A DNA stretch of 64,000 bases from Pseudomonas sp. R37(2017) (lineage in GTDB: Bacteria > Pseudomonadota > Gammaproteobacteria > Pseudomonadales > Pseudomonadaceae), in the NCBI RefSeq assembly GCF_002113375.1, contig NZ_NEHO01000001.1, positions 342,950 through 406,949 on the forward strand. Reading direction: 5' to 3'. This document shows positions 62,822-64,000 of the stretch, in pieces (within the stretch, counting starts at the first letter, position 1; every line of letters starts with the position of its first letter). The notes beneath the pieces were generated by a model. The model was not told where the DNA came from, did not search any database, and was given only the letters and a program-made list of their open reading frames with translations. Made by a program: the position numbers and the translations under genes.

Positions 62822-63754
62822 TCAACGGCGCTTGGCGTACAGCTTGGGCTCGCCCGGCGGACGGCTCTTGAAGCGACGGTGGGCCCACAGGTATTGCTCG
62901 GGATATTCGCGCAGAACGCCTTCGATCCACTGATTGATGCGTATGCAGTCTTCTTCTTCGGTTTCGCCGGGGAAGCCCTCGAGCGGCGCATGGATCACCA
63001 GGCGATAACCGCTGCCATCCGCCAGACGCTCCTGGGTGAACGGCACCACCAGCGCCTTGCCCAGCCGCGCAAACTTGCTCGTGGCGGTGACGGTCGCGGC
63101 CTGGATGCCGAACAGCGGTACGAAGATGCTTTGCTTGGCGCCGTAGTCCTGATCCGGTGCGTACCAGATCGCCCGGCCCGAGCGCAGCAACTTGAGCATG
63201 CCGCGCACGTCTTCGCGCTCCACCGCCAGCGAGTCGAGGTTATGCCGCTCGCGGCCCTGGCGCTGGATGTAGTCGAACAGCGGGTTCTTGTGCTCGCGGT
63301 ACATGCCGTCGATGGTGTGCTGCTGGCCGAGCAACGCGGCACCGATTTCCAGTGTCGTGAAGTGCAGCGCCATCAGGATCACGCCCCTGCCCTCGCGCTG
63401 GGCCTTTTGCAAATGCTCCAGCCCTTCGACATGAGCGAGATTCGCCAGACGTTTGCGCGACCACCACCAACTCATCGCCATCTCGAAAAAAGCGATGCCG
63501 GTAGAGGCGAAATTCTCCTTGAGCAGGCGTTTGCGTTCAGTGGCGGTCTTTTCGGGAAAACACAGCTCCAGGTTGCGTTTGGCAATGCGCCGCCTGTCGC
63601 CGGCCACGCGATACATCAAAGCGCCCAGGACACGACCGATCCACAGCAGGGCCGGATACGGCAACTGGACGATCAGCCACAACAGCCCCAGGCCACACCA
63701 AAGCGGCCAGAAACGTGGAGATAGAAATGCTTTTCGAAAACGCGGGCGGTCCAT
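62822..63754 (-). CDS. Lipid A biosynthesis acyltransferase (LpxL/HtrB family)
   Basis: A 310-residue inner-membrane enzyme that adds a secondary acyl chain to lipid A. It has an N-terminal hydrophobic segment (about 17-37), the catalytic H-x4-E pair in ALHFTTLEIG (His131, Glu136) and RSGRAIWYAPDQDYG downstream, typical of the family. Pseudomonads have two LpxL-like paralogues, so the chain length transferred is not specified. The ATG at 63754 is chosen because the upstream open frame overlaps the minC leader. It is divergent from minC. Confidence 0.93.
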   Translation of the reverse strand: MDRPRFRKAFLSPRFWPLWCGLGLLWLIVQLPYPALLWIGRVLGALMYRVAGDRRRIAKRNLELCFPEKTATERKRLLKENFASTGIAFFEMAMSWWWSRKRLANLAHVEGLEHLQKAQREGRGVILMALHFTTLEIGAALLGQQHTIDGMYREHKNPLFDYIQRQGRERHNLDSLAVEREDVRGMLKLLRSGRAIWYAPDQDYGAKQSIFVPLFGIQAATVTATSKFARLGKALVVPFTQERLADGSGYRLVIHAPLEGFPGETEEEDCIRINQWIEGVLREYPEQYLWAHRRFKSRPPGEPKLYAKRR

Positions 63755-63872
63755 TAATGCTTCCGGAATGACAATGGCCGCGCATTCTACATCGTTCGAC
63801 CCGGCTTGCGGCCTGCGGGCGTTCTCGTTATAAGTCTCGGCACTTTTAGTGACAAGTCGTTGTATGCCGACC

Positions 63873-64000
63873 ATGAGCCAAACCGAACCGCTAGACCAAG
63901 ATCCCGTGTTCCAGTTGAAGGGCAGCATGCTGGCCATTACGGTGCTGGAACTGGCCCGTAACGACCTCGAAAGCCTTGATCGGCAACTGGCCGCCAAGGT
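63873..64000 (+). CDS. minC: Septum site-determining protein MinC (5' part, cut by window edge)
   Basis: The first 42 residues of MinC, an FtsZ inhibitor that blocks division at the poles. The visible part [20 protein letters not shown] is the start of the N-terminal domain that binds FtsZ. An ATG 9 nt upstream (63864) is in frame, but 63873 matches the family start. minD and minE should follow beyond the edge. Confidence 0.92.
   Translation, partial: MSQTEPLDQDPVFQLKGSMLAITVLELARNDLESLDRQLAAK

Noticed and set aside
63755..63997. N-terminal extension of the lipid A acyltransferase
   Set aside because: It overlaps the minC start on the other strand and is Ser/Arg-rich; the family starts at the ATG at 63754.

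Overview
The window comes from a Pseudomonas chromosome, most likely of the P. fluorescens group. This rests on the high GC content, the gene content (prpB/prpC with a GntR regulator, thrH, an APS-type cysH, aroC-MFS-mtnBDC, prmB, puuD) and more than twenty REP palindromes of Pseudomonas types between genes. No rRNA, complete insertion sequence or CRISPR array is visible. One tRNA gene (Ser, GGA anticodon) is present.

Layout. 1-3.0 kb: start of the methylcitrate operon on the minus strand (GntR regulator, prpB, prpC cut by the left edge), with two palindromic operator candidates around its promoter. 3.1-6.2 kb: a three-gene envelope operon (retropepsin-like protein, 7TM transglutaminase-like protein, ATP-grasp ligase). 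6.4-9.4 kb: pabB, thrH, cysH. 9.9-12.3 kb: an NCS1 transporter with an Asp/Glu/hydantoin-racemase-family enzyme that lacks one catalytic cysteine. 12.4-15 kb: a LysR regulator divergent from a short-chain dehydrogenase, then a HAD phosphatase. 15.2-18.0 kb: small proteins, two tandem glycine-zipper proteins, a YbjQ-like protein and a membrane-anchored winged-helix protein. 18.1-22.6 kb: an accessory island with hicAB, an AT-rich two-gene operon (DUF4747 protein plus four-helix membrane protein), remnants of a repressor and of a tyrosine integrase, a zinc-ribbon protein, and tRNA-Ser at its edge. 23-37 kb: crotonase, acyltransferase, CorA, an amidotransferase, a beta-oxidation pair (multifunctional enzyme and thiolase), a cytochrome c, rraB, speE, an ankyrin protein and an acyl-CoA synthetase. 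37.5-48 kb: methionine salvage (mtnB, mtnD, mtnC) in an operon with an MFS transporter and aroC, then prmB, a hydrolase, an Smr protein and folE. 48-52 kb: aminotransferase/MarR pair, AzgA-type purine permease, LysE exporter. 52.4-61.4 kb: a complete urate-to-glyoxylate pathway (puuD, hiuH, uraD, puuE, alc, allA) with a NAT-type permease and two tandem Tsx-like outer-membrane channels. 61.5-64 kb: patatin-like phospholipase, lipid A acyltransferase and the start of minC.

How the parts fit. The purine block is the main metabolic theme. Urate or its precursors would be imported by the permeases and outer-membrane channels, oxidised by PuuD, and taken through HiuH, UraD, PuuE, Alc and AllA to glyoxylate and urea. 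A 10-bp palindrome TTGTATACAA, or a one-base variant, lies upstream of the NCS1 gene 43 kb away, upstream of the AzgA-type permease, and twice between hiuH and puuE. This suggests one regulon controlled by a GntR-like protein that is not encoded next to these sites.

The strongest candidate for something undescribed is the DUF4747/membrane-protein operon at 19.2-20.6 kb. It sits in a decayed mobile island next to a toxin-antitoxin pair and looks like a two-component defence module with a membrane effector. Second are the retropepsin/transglutaminase/ATP-grasp trio and the racemase-family enzyme with a decarboxylase-like active site.
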